The translations under genes were made by a program, and so were the position numbers. A stretch of 64,000 bases of DNA, from NCBI RefSeq assembly GCF_024054175.1, contig NZ_JAMXLA010000001.1:2135165-2199164 (forward strand), written 5' to 3'. Below, one piece after another: positions 46,616-56,900 of this stretch; position 1 is the first letter of the stretch, and the number at the start of each line of letters is the position of its first letter. Under the pieces are notes generated by a model. The model saw only the letters and a list, made by a program, of their open reading frames with translations. It was not told the origin of the DNA and made no database searches. Source of the DNA: Flavobacterium sp. NRK1 (GTDB lineage: Bacteria; Bacteroidota; Bacteroidia; Flavobacteriales; Flavobacteriaceae).

Positions 46616-47466
46616 TGATAAAAAAAGCAGTACAGTTATTGTTAGTGCTTAGTATTTGTTCTTGTAATTATATTAAAGAAGAGCAAAAACCACATACTGT
46701 GGCAAGGGTAAATAACGAATATCTCGATATTTCCGAACTTAAAGGTATTGTGCCTGCCGGAACCTCTAAACAGGATAGTATTGCTATTATAAACAATTAT
46801 ATAGATCGTTGGGCTTCTCAAAAGCTTTTATATAATGCCGCTCAGGTAAACCTGAGTAAAGATAAACAGGCAGAGTATGCCAAACTCATCAGGCAATATG
46901 AAATAGATCTTTATACCAGCGCTTATCTTGAAGAGGTAGTAAAGCAAAGTGTAGATACTATAGTTACTAACGCAGAGCTAACAAGTTATTATAAGGCCAA
47001 TAAAGAGAATTTTAAAACTACGGGGGCACTTGTAAAACTTAAATACATACGCCTTGCAAAAGATCATCCAAAATTTGAAAGAGTAAAGAAGAGGTTTTTA
47101 AGTAGTAATAAAAAAGACATCAAGGCGTTAAATGATATGGCAATACAGTTTAAAAGCTATGCTTTTAATGATACTACCTGGGTAGATATGAATCAGATTT
47201 ATACTAAACTACCTTTTATTAAGCCTGATAACAGAGATAAATATATAAATAGTGGCTTATCTTACCAGTATCCGGATTCTACTGATGTATATATAGTAAA
47301 AGTAGCTAAAGTATTAGAGAAAAATCAGGTTTCGCCTTTTGAGTATATTGAGCCTACTTTAAAGCAATTAATAATAAATAACAGGAAACTGGAGTTAATA
47401 AAAAAGTTTCAAAAAGAAATAACGGATGACGCGATTAAAAATAATAAATATGAGGTTTATAAATAA
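46615..47466 (+). CDS. Lipoprotein of the SurA/PpiD-like chaperone group, parvulin domain not clear
   Basis: This 283-aa protein has a lipoprotein signal with lipid-anchor Cys17 (..LVLSICSCNY). The body shows a SurA-N-like helical pattern (VARVNNEYLDISELKG, INNYIDRWASQKLLYNAA) and TNAELTSYYKANKENF before a region where a parvulin domain would sit; the usual GGDLG/FGYH signature is missing. It is probably a PPIase-derived chaperone lacking isomerase activity. It lies between two parvulin genes and overlaps both. Confidence 0.8.
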   Translation: MIKKAVQLLLVLSICSCNYIKEEQKPHTVARVNNEYLDISELKGIVPAGTSKQDSIAIINNYIDRWASQKLLYNAAQVNLSKDKQAEYAKLIRQYEIDLYTSAYLEEVVKQSVDTIVTNAELTSYYKANKENFKTTGALVKLKYIRLAKDHPKFERVKKRFLSSNKKDIKALNDMAIQFKSYAFNDTTWVDMNQIYTKLPFIKPDNRDKYINSGLSYQYPDSTDVYIVKVAKVLEKNQVSPFEYIEPTLKQLIINNRKLELIKKFQKEITDDAIKNNKYEVYK

Positions 47467-48859
47467 CAGGATAATTCTGTGTCTGGCTTTAATTCTGGCA
47501 GGACTAAATATGGCTTTTGCACAGGAAATTATACCGGAAACTCCTAAAGATACGGTTAAGCCTTTGCCAAAAACACAAGGTAGAACAAGGATAGACGGTG
47601 TTGTAGCTGTTGTAGGTGATTTTGTTGTTTTGGACTCGGATATAGACCTTATGTACAGGGAATTTCAGGCACAGAATATTCCAATACAGGATATTACCCG
47701 TTGTGAACTTTTAGGTAAGCTGATGGAAGATAAGCTTTATGCGCACCATGCTATTCAGGATAGTATTATTGTAAGCGACGCTGATGTAAATGAAAAAATG
47801 AACAGGCAGATTGACTATTTTGTTGAAAATCTTGGTAGTGAAGATAAAATGGTAGCTTACTTTAAAAAGAAAAATATTGATACTTTTAAAAGTGAGCTTT
47901 TTGAAATGATAAAAAATCAGGAGCTTACTTCACGCATGCAAAAAAAGATAATTGAAGAAGTACAGATAACTCCTGAAGAAGTAAGGCAGTTTTATACAAG
48001 TTTTAAGCCTGAAGAGCGTCCGGTTTTTGGCGCTGAAATGGAGATAGCCCAAATTGTTATAAAGCCCGAAATAACCCAGGCTGAAAAACAAAAGGTAATT
48101 GATAAACTCCTTCAGATAAAAAAAGATATACAAAATGGTGCAAGTTTTTACAGTAAAGCGGTACTTTATTCTGAAGACAGGGCTTCCGGGCAAAGTGGAG
48201 GTTATTTGAAAATGGATAGGAAAACAAATTTTGTAAAAGAATTTAAGGAAGCAGCGTTTAGCCTTGCTGAAGGGGAGATTTCAGATCCTGTAGAAACAGA
48301 GTTTGGCTACCACCTTATATATGTAGAAAAAATAAGGGGACAGCAACTTGATGTAAGGCATATTTTAATATCACCTAAACCAACTGCAGAAGATATTGAA
48401 AAAGCAAAACAAAAAGCGGAAAATATAAGGGCTAAAATTGTTAGCGGGGAAATTTCTTTTGCGGATGCGGCACGTTCTGAATCTGATGAGAAGGAAACGC
48501 GTAATAATGGAGGTTTATTAATAAACCCGGCTAATTTTACAAATCGTTTTGAACTTACAAAAATGCCTTCTGATATTTATAATGATATAGCAGATCTGAA
48601 AGATAATGAGATATCTAAACCTATAAAATCACAGAACCAGAGAGGGGAGATAAGTTACAAACTAATGCAGGTTACCGAACGTTACGATGAGCACCCTGCC
48701 GATTATGGAATGGACTATACGAAGATTAAAGATCTTGCCCTTAAAGAAAAGCAAATGAAGGAAATTGCTAAATGGAGTGACAAGAAAATTAAAGATACTT
48801 ATATAAAGGTGATTGGAGATTATCGTAAATGTGATTTTACCAATCATTGGGTAAAATAA
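47450..48859 (+). CDS. SurA-like periplasmic peptidyl-prolyl isomerase
   Basis: An earlier ATG exists at 47426, but the ATG at 47450 gives a normal signal peptide (MRFINNRIILCLALILAGLNMAFAQ) and a 469-aa protein. The SurA N-terminal domain begins IDGVVAVVGDFVVLDSDID. Two parvulin domains follow (AEMEIAQIVIKP, SGGYLKMDRKTNF, FGYHLIYVEKIRG; then VRHILISPKP, NGGLLINPANF). It is the third member of the folding-factor operon and overlaps the preceding gene by 17 bp. It likely guards outer-membrane or T9SS proteins in the periplasm. Confidence 0.93.
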   Translation: MRFINNRIILCLALILAGLNMAFAQEIIPETPKDTVKPLPKTQGRTRIDGVVAVVGDFVVLDSDIDLMYREFQAQNIPIQDITRCELLGKLMEDKLYAHHAIQDSIIVSDADVNEKMNRQIDYFVENLGSEDKMVAYFKKKNIDTFKSELFEMIKNQELTSRMQKKIIEEVQITPEEVRQFYTSFKPEERPVFGAEMEIAQIVIKPEITQAEKQKVIDKLLQIKKDIQNGASFYSKAVLYSEDRASGQSGGYLKMDRKTNFVKEFKEAAFSLAEGEISDPVETEFGYHLIYVEKIRGQQLDVRHILISPKPTAEDIEKAKQKAENIRAKIVSGEISFADAARSESDEKETRNNGGLLINPANFTNRFELTKMPSDIYNDIADLKDNEISKPIKSQNQRGEISYKLMQVTERYDEHPADYGMDYTKIKDLALKEKQMKEIAKWSDKKIKDTYIKVIGDYRKCDFTNHWVK

Positions 48860-48915
48860 TTTGCAGGTAATTACATATAAACCTTAGGTAAAGAGTAAAA
48901 ATATTTATAAGTTTG

Positions 48916-48947
48916 AAGCCACGCCTTATGCGTGGCTTATTTTTAAT
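48916..48947 (+). terminator. Terminator after the parvulin operon
   Basis: AAGCCACGC (48916-48924) pairs with GCGTGGCTT, followed by ATTTTTAAT. It lies 20 bp before the moxR start, so moxR may rely on read-through or its own promoter. Confidence 0.75.
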
Positions 48948-48967
48948 ATACAATACCAAATAACTAT

Positions 48968-49921
48968 ATGTCAGACGTAGCAGCCATTCAAAATTTAGTT
49001 CAGAAACAAAAAGAATTAAAGCAGGAAATAGCAAAAATAATTGTAGGGCAGGATGAGGTTGTAGCCCAGATAGTACTCAGCATTTTTGCAGGTGGCCATG
49101 CGCTTCTTGTAGGTGTGCCGGGATTAGCAAAAACGCTAATGGTAAATACTATATCACAGGCGTTGGGATTAGATTTTAAACGTATTCAATTTACACCCGA
49201 CCTTATGCCAAGTGATATATTAGGAAGCGAAATACTGGATGAGAACCGTCAGTTTAAATTTATAAAAGGGCCAATATTCTCTAATATTATCCTGGCAGAT
49301 GAAATTAACCGTACACCTCCTAAAACGCAGGCTGCTTTGCTTGAAGCCATGCAGGAAAAAGCGGTTACGATTGCGGGGCATCATCATAAGCTTACTTTGC
49401 CTTATTTTGTACTGGCAACCCAAAACCCAATAGAGCAGGAAGGTACATATCCGTTACCTGAAGCCCAGTTAGACCGTTTTATGTTTGCTATAAAACTTGA
49501 TTACCCTTCTTTTGAGGAAGAGGTACAGGTTGTAAAAAGCACTACAAACGATGCAAGTGTAAGTATAAAGCCATTATTTACAGCTCAGGAAATACTGGAT
49601 TTTCAGCATTTAATACGAAGAATACCGGTAGCGGACAATGTTATTGAGTATGCTGTAACACTAGTGGGTAAAACAAGGCCTGGAAATCCGCTGTCTGATG
49701 ATTATGTAAATAATTATCTTGACTGGGGAGCAGGACCAAGGGCTTCTCAAAACTTAATTTTAGCAGCTAAGACTCATGCAGCCTTAAATGGTAAGTATTC
49801 TCCTGATAAGGAGGATGTTCAGGCAGTGGCTACAGGGATATTAAGACACAGGATAATAAAGAATTATAAAGCCGATGCAGAGGGTATAACTGAAGAAATG
49901 ATAATTAAAAAGCTTTTTTAG
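48968..49921 (+). CDS. MoxR-family AAA ATPase
   Basis: This 317-aa protein has Walker A GVPGLAKT (~49-56), Walker B ILADEINR (~107-114), sensor-1 region FVLATQNPIEQEGTYPLPEAQLDRF and C-terminal MoxR lid segment DYVNNYLDWGAGPRASQNLI. MoxR ATPases act as chaperones, often with VWA-domain proteins encoded nearby. No DUF58 or VWA gene is next to it here, which is less usual. Instead it follows the parvulin operon. Confidence 0.94.
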   Translation: MSDVAAIQNLVQKQKELKQEIAKIIVGQDEVVAQIVLSIFAGGHALLVGVPGLAKTLMVNTISQALGLDFKRIQFTPDLMPSDILGSEILDENRQFKFIKGPIFSNIILADEINRTPPKTQAALLEAMQEKAVTIAGHHHKLTLPYFVLATQNPIEQEGTYPLPEAQLDRFMFAIKLDYPSFEEEVQVVKSTTNDASVSIKPLFTAQEILDFQHLIRRIPVADNVIEYAVTLVGKTRPGNPLSDDYVNNYLDWGAGPRASQNLILAAKTHAALNGKYSPDKEDVQAVATGILRHRIIKNYKADAEGITEEMIIKKLF

Positions 49922-50031
49922 TAAAATTCCTTTAATTTGCTGAAGTGTTAATAAAATGTTTATTTTTTATTTGTATTTGTAATAAAACAGTGTTATAATT
50001 GTTTTATCTTTAAAGCACAACTAAAAAGAAT

Positions 50032-50412
50032 ATGAAAAAAACATTTGAAGCTATCCCCGAGCTTTTTTTCATGGTATTAGGAATGTTTTGGATAGCCGGA
50101 AGTTATTTTACATTGGGAAGTGTAGATTACTTCGCCTTACTTATTACATGGTTGTTGTTTTTGCAGTTTTTTTATAAAAACCGCATGGCAGGACTGGTGT
50201 ATGGTATCGGTTTAGGATCATTTTCAGTGTATATGCTCCTTGCGGTTATTTCAGGCTACCATGAATCAGAAGCGGTGCTTCTTGTTGCCAGATCGGCAGC
50301 ATTAAGTGCAGGTTTGTTTACAGCAGGTATTATTATGGCTGCAGTAATGGTTTACAAGTATGTTACAACTAAAGTCAGTTATGATGAAAGTGTACTTACT
50401 GCGACCTACTGA
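50032..50412 (+). CDS. Small membrane protein, tandem paralogue 1
   Basis: This 126-aa protein has about four hydrophobic segments (ELFFMVLGMFWIAGSYF, YFALLITWLLFLQFF, LVYGIGLGSFSVYMLLAVI, GLFTAGIIMAAVMVYKYV). I recognise no family. The N-terminal I-P-E-L-F-F-M/I-G-L pattern and last helix (IIMAAVMVYKY) are shared with the protein at 50539-50922. Its own terminator follows. Confidence 0.75.
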   Translation: MKKTFEAIPELFFMVLGMFWIAGSYFTLGSVDYFALLITWLLFLQFFYKNRMAGLVYGIGLGSFSVYMLLAVISGYHESEAVLLVARSAALSAGLFTAGIIMAAVMVYKYVTTKVSYDESVLTATY

Positions 50413-50439
50413 GTTTTAAAATTCACAAAAAAACATTTA

Positions 50440-50471
50440 AAAGTCCCGCAATTTTTGCGGGATTTTTTTTT
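50440..50471 (+). terminator. Rho-independent terminator
   Basis: TCCCGCA (50444-50450) pairs with TGCGGGA (50456-50462), followed by eight T residues. Confidence 0.88.
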
Positions 50472-50538
50472 GGCATTTCATACTAAATTAGTATAATTTA
50501 TTGTTTTATAATTCTACAAACCAATCAATTACTAATTT

Positions 50539-50922
50539 ATGAAACGAATTATTAATCGTATTCCGGAACTGTTTTTTATAGGGCTGGCTGCTTACTGGAT
50601 TCTTGATAATTATTTAGGGAGCGAGACTATTAACTATTTTGCAATCGCTGTAATAATTGTGCTGTTGTTTCAGCTTATTTACCAAAAATACATTGTGGGC
50701 TTAACTACAGGAATTGTATTGGGTCTATTTTCCGGATATATGATAATGGCAGTGTTGTCAGACTTTATTAAATACGAAACAGTCACAGCAAAATCTTTAC
50801 AGTTTTTAGCTTACGGAGGAGGAATTTTCGGGGTATCGGTTTTAATGGCGACTGCTATGGTATATAAGTTTGCTTTAAAACATAATAAACCCTCGCAAAA
50901 TGACTTCGCACCTATGTTATAA
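50539..50922 (+). CDS. Small membrane protein, tandem paralogue 2
   Basis: This 127-aa protein has four predicted membrane segments and the same topology as its neighbour (IPELFFIGLAAYWILDNY; YFAIAVIIVLLFQLIY; GLTTGIVLGLFSGYMIMAVL; GIFGVSVLMATAMVYKFAL). The C-terminus is charged and soluble. Function is unknown. Separate terminators after both genes argue for independent expression of the two copies. Confidence 0.75.
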   Translation: MKRIINRIPELFFIGLAAYWILDNYLGSETINYFAIAVIIVLLFQLIYQKYIVGLTTGIVLGLFSGYMIMAVLSDFIKYETVTAKSLQFLAYGGGIFGVSVLMATAMVYKFALKHNKPSQNDFAPML

Positions 50923-50944
50923 TATTAAAAAAAGCTATTACATA

Positions 50945-50989
50945 ACAAAGCTGTACGCAAATGTTTGCGTACAGCTTTGTTTGTTTTTT
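50945..50989 (+). terminator. Long-stem terminator
   Basis: The two arms 50945-50961 and 50964-50980 are perfect 17-nt complements (ACAAAGCTGTACGCAAA and its reverse complement) around a 2-nt centre, followed by a T-rich run. Confidence 0.85.
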
Positions 50990-51205
50990 AAGTAGATTGT
51001 TTTCAAATTAATAATATAAAATTAAAATATTGTCGATTTCTTAAAAAAGTGCTCAATATCATAAATTTATTGATGTTTCTTCATTAGAATAGAATGTTTA
51101 TAAATAATAATTCTTTGAAAGTAAAGAAACGATAAAAATTTTTTAATTAATTTAGAATGAGTAAATTTACAGACTTTTTTACAAACGAACATTAATATAC
51201 TTACT

Positions 51206-53482
51206 ATGGCTTTTGATATTGAAATGATCAAAAAGGTGTATGAGAACATGGCTGAGCGTGTTGATAAAGCTCGTGAGCTTGTTGGCCGTCCACTTACACT
51301 TTCTGAAAAGATTTTATATTCACATTTATGGGAAGGTGTGCCTTCACAGAAATTTACAAGAGGTAAAGATTATGTAGATTTTGCACCGGACAGAGTTGCT
51401 TGTCAGGATGCTACGGCACAAATGGCACTTCTTCAGTTCATGCATGCCGGAAAGCCTAAGGTAGCAGTACCTACAACTGTACACTGCGACCACCTTATTC
51501 AGGCTAAAGTAGGCGCTAAGACCGATTTAAAGCGCGCTAAAGAACAAAGCAACGAAGTTTTTGATTTCCTTTCTTCTATATCTAATAAATATGGTATCGG
51601 TTTCTGGAAACCGGGAGCAGGTATTATCCACCAGGTAGTGTTGGAAAACTATGCTTTCCCTGGAGGTATGATGATTGGTACTGACTCTCACACAGTAAAC
51701 GCAGGCGGACTTGGTATGCTTGCTATTGGTGTTGGTGGTGCTGATGCAGTAGATGTTATGAGCGGTATGGCCTGGGAACTTAAATTCCCTAAACTTATAG
51801 GTGTAAAACTTACAGGTAAACTATCAGGCTGGACAGCTCCAAAAGACGTTATTCTTAAAGTTGCAGGTATTCTTACTGTAAAAGGTGGTACCGGAGCAGT
51901 AGTTGAATATTTTGGCGAAGGTGCTAAAGCTATGTCTTGTACAGGTAAAGGTACTATTTGTAATATGGGTGCAGAAATTGGTGCTACCACTTCTACATTT
52001 GGTTATGATGAGTCTATGGATCGTTACCTTCGTGCTACAAACCGTGCTGATGTTGCCGATGCTGCAAACGCTGTAGCTTCTTACCTTACAGGTGATGACG
52101 AGGTATATGCTAACCCTGAGCAATATTTTGATCAGGTTATCGAAATTAACCTTTCTGAACTTGAGCCGCACTTAAACGGTCCTTTCACTCCGGATTTAGC
52201 TACTCCTATATCTAAAATGAGAGAAGAGGCTAAAAAGAACGACTGGCCTTTACAAATTCAGGTAGGGCTTATCGGGTCATGTACAAACTCTTCATACGAA
52301 GATATTTCCCGTTCGGCTTCACTTGCTAAGCAGGTAGCTGAGAAAAACCTTAAAACAAAAGCACAGTTTACGATCACTCCGGGATCTGAAGTAGTGCGTT
52401 ACACTATAGAGCGTGATGGTTTTATTGATACTTTCGATAAAATTGGCGCTACAGTATTTGCGAATGCCTGCGGACCATGTATTGGTATGTGGGATCGTGA
52501 AGGTGCTGAAAAAGAAGAGCGTAACACTATCGTTCACTCGTTTAACAGAAACTTCTCTAAACGTGCCGATGGTAACCCTAACACGCTTGCGTTTGTAGGT
52601 TCTCCGGAACTTGTAACTGCACTTGCTATTGCGGGTGACCTTGGTTTTAACCCTATCACAGATAAACTTATCAATGAGAACGGTGAAGAAGTAATGCTTG
52701 ACGAGCCAACAGGTAACGAGCTTCCTCCAAAAGGATTTGATGCTGAAGACCCGGGTTACCAGGCTCCTGCGGCAGACGGTTCTAAAGTGCAGGTAGCGGT
52801 TAGTCCGGAATCTGAGCGTTTACAGTTACTTGCTCCGTTTACACCTTGGGATGGCGAAAATATTACAGGTGCTAAACTGCTTATTAAAGCATTTGGTAAA
52901 TGTACTACAGACCACATTTCTATGGCCGGACCTTGGTTACGTTTCCGTGGGCATTTAGATAATATTTCTAACAACATGCTTATAGGTGCGGTTAATGCAT
53001 TTAACCAAAAAACAAACAGCGTTAAAAACCAGCTTACTGGCGAATATGATGCAGTTCCTGCAACAGCACGTGCTTATAAAGCTGCGGGTATTCCATCTAT
53101 AGTTGTGGGTGACCATAACTATGGGGAAGGATCTTCACGTGAGCATGCTGCAATGGAGCCTCGTCACCTTGGTGTTAAGGCTGTATTGGTAAAATCGTTT
53201 GCACGTATTCACGAAACTAACCTTAAAAAACAAGGTATGCTTGCGCTTACTTTTGCTAACGAGGCTGATTACGATAAAATACAGGAAAACGATACTATTA
53301 ACTTTGTTGACCTTAAAGAGTTTGCTCCCGGTAAGCAATTAACTTTAGAGTTTATCCATGATGATGGTTCAAGAGATATAATTCTTGCTAACCACTCTTA
53401 CAATGAAGGCCAGATTGGCTGGTTTGTAGCAGGATCTGCACTAAACCTTATCGCTGCTGCAAGCAACGAAGTACAGGCTTAA
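51206..53482 (+). CDS. acn: Aconitate hydratase (mitochondrial-type)
   Basis: This 758-aa TCA-cycle enzyme converts citrate to isocitrate through a [4Fe-4S] cluster. Cluster ligands are visible: Cys359 (IGSCTNSS) and Cys422/Cys425 ([12 protein letters not shown]). Substrate-binding motifs include [13 protein letters not shown] and the swivel-domain [22 protein letters not shown]. Length and motif order match the mitochondrial-type aconitase family. It is a single gene with a strong terminator; the accessory region begins just after it. Confidence 0.97.
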   Translation: MAFDIEMIKKVYENMAERVDKARELVGRPLTLSEKILYSHLWEGVPSQKFTRGKDYVDFAPDRVACQDATAQMALLQFMHAGKPKVAVPTTVHCDHLIQAKVGAKTDLKRAKEQSNEVFDFLSSISNKYGIGFWKPGAGIIHQVVLENYAFPGGMMIGTDSHTVNAGGLGMLAIGVGGADAVDVMSGMAWELKFPKLIGVKLTGKLSGWTAPKDVILKVAGILTVKGGTGAVVEYFGEGAKAMSCTGKGTICNMGAEIGATTSTFGYDESMDRYLRATNRADVADAANAVASYLTGDDEVYANPEQYFDQVIEINLSELEPHLNGPFTPDLATPISKMREEAKKNDWPLQIQVGLIGSCTNSSYEDISRSASLAKQVAEKNLKTKAQFTITPGSEVVRYTIERDGFIDTFDKIGATVFANACGPCIGMWDREGAEKEERNTIVHSFNRNFSKRADGNPNTLAFVGSPELVTALAIAGDLGFNPITDKLINENGEEVMLDEPTGNELPPKGFDAEDPGYQAPAADGSKVQVAVSPESERLQLLAPFTPWDGENITGAKLLIKAFGKCTTDHISMAGPWLRFRGHLDNISNNMLIGAVNAFNQKTNSVKNQLTGEYDAVPATARAYKAAGIPSIVVGDHNYGEGSSREHAAMEPRHLGVKAVLVKSFARIHETNLKKQGMLALTFANEADYDKIQENDTINFVDLKEFAPGKQLTLEFIHDDGSRDIILANHSYNEGQIGWFVAGSALNLIAAASNEVQA

Positions 53483-53504
53483 TACTTTCTTAGTTATATA
53501 ATAA

Positions 53505-53540
53505 AGAACTCCCGACTTACATTGGGAGTTTTTTTGTTTT
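53505..53540 (+). terminator. Terminator of aconitase gene
   Basis: AACTCCC (53507-53513) pairs with GGGAGTT (53524-53530), followed by a T-run. Confidence 0.88.
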
Positions 53541-53565
53541 ATAGGTTTCTGTCGTTGAGAGCGAA

Positions 53566-53679
53566 ACGCAGCGTAGTCGAATAATCTCTCGGTGGCTCGT
53601 CATTGCGAGGAGGAACGACGAAGCAATCTTACAGGTTTGTGTCATTCTGAATACAACGCAGTGTAGTCGAATAATCTCT
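53566..53679. repeat. Dispersed-type intergenic repeats
   Basis: ACGCAG(C/T)GTAGTCGAATAATCTCT occurs at 53566-53589 and again 90 bp later (53656-53679) with one mismatch. Between them lies CATTGCGAGGAGGAACGACG (from 53601), ending AAGCAATCTT. From memory, elements like these recur between genes across Bacteroidota genomes; that is not checked here. Confidence 0.65.
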
Positions 53680-53699
53680 TATAGTGTATTAATAGTATT

Positions 53700-53790
53700 C
53701 CCCTACTTTGGAGGGGTGCCCGCAGGGCGGGGTGGTTATAGTAATGAAGCTGTTCCAATGTTGAGAGGGTAGGGGTGTGTTGGAGTAGTT
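53700..53790 (+). repeat. Left arm of inverted repeat flanking the nuclease-NTPase cassette
   Basis: Reads CCCCTACTTTGGAGGGGTGC, then GGCGGGGTGGTTA, TGAAGCTGTTCC, TTGAGAGGGT and AGGGGTGTGTT. The reverse complement of 57801-57892 shows the same words in the same order with small gaps. Internal short hairpins are present. Confidence 0.8.
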
Positions 53791-53957
53791 AAAGGGGTTA
53801 TTGCTATACACGTCACATCTATTTAGGGTTTATATACCTTACGATGGGCGGTAGGATATCGCTGCAATGATTTTAATTAGTGGTTAGCTTCATTGTTTTT
53901 TGGAATGGTATTTTATAATTATAAGTTTAAAATGATTATATATTCAATACACTTTTA

Positions 53958-56900
53958 TTAAAATAGTTCAGGGAAAATTTCTTTAAATATTCCTTTATAA
54001 TTATAATTTTGTGAAACATTAATTTTTTTTAAATTTTCTACCTTTTTCGCAAATGAAGGTTTTGCTTCTAGTTCGTTATATTTGCCGTATATACTAAAGG
54101 CTCTTATGAATAAATCACCAAATTCCTTATGGTGTTCCATCGCATTGTTTGCGACTTGTAAAAAATTAGGGAATCTATAATATATAATTCTTCCGAATTT
54201 TGCGCTCAGTATTACGCAAATTTCTCTATATATTTCCTTTAGCTTAATAAAGTTTTCCGTACTCTCTATATTTAAAAAACAGAATCCAATCAATACAGCT
54301 TCATACTCTTTTTGGGTTAAAGTTGTTTCATTGATTGCATTATTTATATATGTGTAGTCTTGTTCAGTTTTGTGATAGCCATTAATAAATATAAATTCTA
54401 ATAAATATTCTTTTGAGGAATATTGAGATTTTACTATTTCAATAAATAATGTCTGCTTATTAATATCTTTATTGTTTAGTGGTATTTGTAAAATAGGATT
54501 CTCTATCAAAACTCTAAGTAGTATATCATATTTGGGTGATTCGCTGACTAAAAAATTAAAAAAAGGTACTTCAAGAGAGTTATAAGTACTACTCAGTAAT
54601 GATTCTAATTTTATATTAATGTATTGACGTGTTTCTTTATCTGGATTTTTAAAGCGATAATAAGAAAAGTTGCCTTTTGTTTCATTTCCAGTGAATAAAG
54701 AATGAATCTCTAAAATATATTCATCGCACAAGCTTTTTATATCACTTGTAAGTACTGGTAGTTTCTTAGAAGTTTCTATTTCAAAAGTTATATATTCTTG
54801 AGGTGAATCATTCGAAAATATATCTCCAAGGATAAATCCTTCATTTCGATATATTAAATCTAAAAGCCGATTAGCAATTTGCCATTCATTATTATTTTTT
54901 ATAGTATCTTTTGTGAAAAAATCTTCACCGTGTAATTGTTCCCATATATCAATAAATTCATTATTTAGATTCTTTTCGAGAATACTACCAAAATATTCTT
55001 CCCATTCTCTTGGAGATGTTTTTTCTTTAAATAATTCAAAAAGAATTTTTTCTTCAATTAATAAATCTCGATTCTTTAATTTATGAATCAATTTCCATCT
55101 GTCTGATTCTTGAAAATTTTTCTGCCAAGCAATTATGAATGAATCAATTATTGTGTCTTTTTTAATATCTACTTTTTTCGCTGATACAATAAAAAATATA
55201 TTCCACGATGATAATGGAGTTTGAGTAAAATTAGTAATAATTGACTTAATTGAATCGTCAGGTATGCATTCTCCTCTAGCAATTTTACCTCTTAATTCCG
55301 GAAGATGATTTTTTAAATAGCTTTCAGATTGTGAATAGTAGTTAATTATCTCTTTGTCTATTTCTGTAAATTGAGTTCTGCTAATATGTTTAATATTATT
55401 TAAAACACTATAAATTGAAACAAAGTTTGAGTCGTAAATTACTTCAATAGATTTATCTATAAAACTAAATTCTGAAGTGTCTTCTACATATTGCATAATA
55501 TACAACGCTACCAAATATTCGATAAAACGAGCATATTTAAATCTATAATTTCTAGTGTCTTCTGAATCCGTTGTAAATATTTGTTCCGATATTAAATTTA
55601 ATAATATTAAGTCACTGTCATGTTTTAACTCTGGCAATATTTCTGATGCAATTTCTTTAAATTTAGATTTTGAAAAAAGAGTAGTTTTATCAATTAAAAG
55701 TTTGTAAGCTAATAAGGATAATACTTTGTAAAAAATATTTGAAGTGAAACGATCTAAATAATGTTTTGATAAAGCTTCTTCTTTCTTAGTAAAATAATTG
55801 CTTAAAATCTTTCCTTCCCAAATGTCATCAACCTTAATTTCTCCTTCATAGTGATTTGCTTCTGCAAAGATTTCTAGATTAATTGGAATTGATAGTATAT
55901 TTGTGGCTTCTGTACTAAGATTATTTGTAATTGTAAAATTATAAGCTTTTGAATAATTTTTTAATGCAGTGATAAACTCTTGAGGTGTAAAGTTTGATAA
56001 AAGTTTTTTTAATTGAATTATATCTTGCCTCCCTTCAAATGAGGCTTCCCAATCCCTCCAGTATTCTTCTCTGACTGTAAAGATTAAACCTATAGGATAA
56101 AAATGAAATTTGTGTTTAAGTGCCTCTTGATTTAAATCTTCAACTTTCCTAATTAATGATTTAATTTCTTGACGTTTATGTGTATGCTGGGCTAAAGGTG
56201 TTTCGTCTAAGGAATCAATTACAAATATTAAAGGTTTATTGATAGCTAATAATTCTTTGATTCCATTGTTAGGATACTTAATATTATCTATAAAGTTATC
56301 TAAAAATATATCAATTGAATTTATGTTTGCCGTTGTTGCAAAACAATAGCTAAATTCTGTATTAGATACAGCATTTATTGTAAATGTAGTTTTTCCACTA
56401 CCTGAAAAATCTCGGATTATTATAATTTGTTTAGCTGAATCTTTATTCTTGTAAGACTTTAGATTAACTGGATTAAGATGTTTGATAAATGCTCTTATTT
56501 GTGCATCTATACCTCTTTCTACAAACAAGTCCTCATGATATCTATGTTTAAATCTTCTTAGAAAAGGAGCCGAAACTTTCCATGTATCATTCTTAAATGT
56601 CTTGTTAATAGTTTCACTATCATATATCCATGTTTGGGCTTTTTTAATAGAATCGACACGTGATTTGAATTTAATCGATGATAAAAGTAACAAGTAATCT
56701 AAAAATGAAGGAAAATGAATTCCTGTATTGTTCAATTCTTCCCAATTTTTTCCTGCAATAATAATAGTTTGATAACCGTTTGAGTTAAGTTCTTTTGCTC
56801 TTTCTTCTATCGCTTCTGAAACTTCATTTAGTGAACAATATAGCCCAATTATGCGCTTATTTCTTCTCCTTATTTTAAGTTCGAAATCTTCCCATTCGTG

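Larger units (their letters stand above)
53483..53957. other. 475-bp repeat-rich junction between core and accessory DNA
   Basis: It holds the acn terminator, two copies of a 24-bp direct repeat, a CATTGCGAGGAGGAACGACG element and the left arm of the cassette-flanking inverted repeat (all listed separately), then A+T-rich sequence up to the end of the nuclease-NTPase gene. No gene was recognised. Confidence 0.7.

Noticed and set aside
44642..48859. Parvulin operon as part of the T9SS adhesin operon
   Set aside because: A clear terminator (44455-44496) and a consensus promoter (44529-44558) separate the two. A functional link remains possible but not a single transcript.
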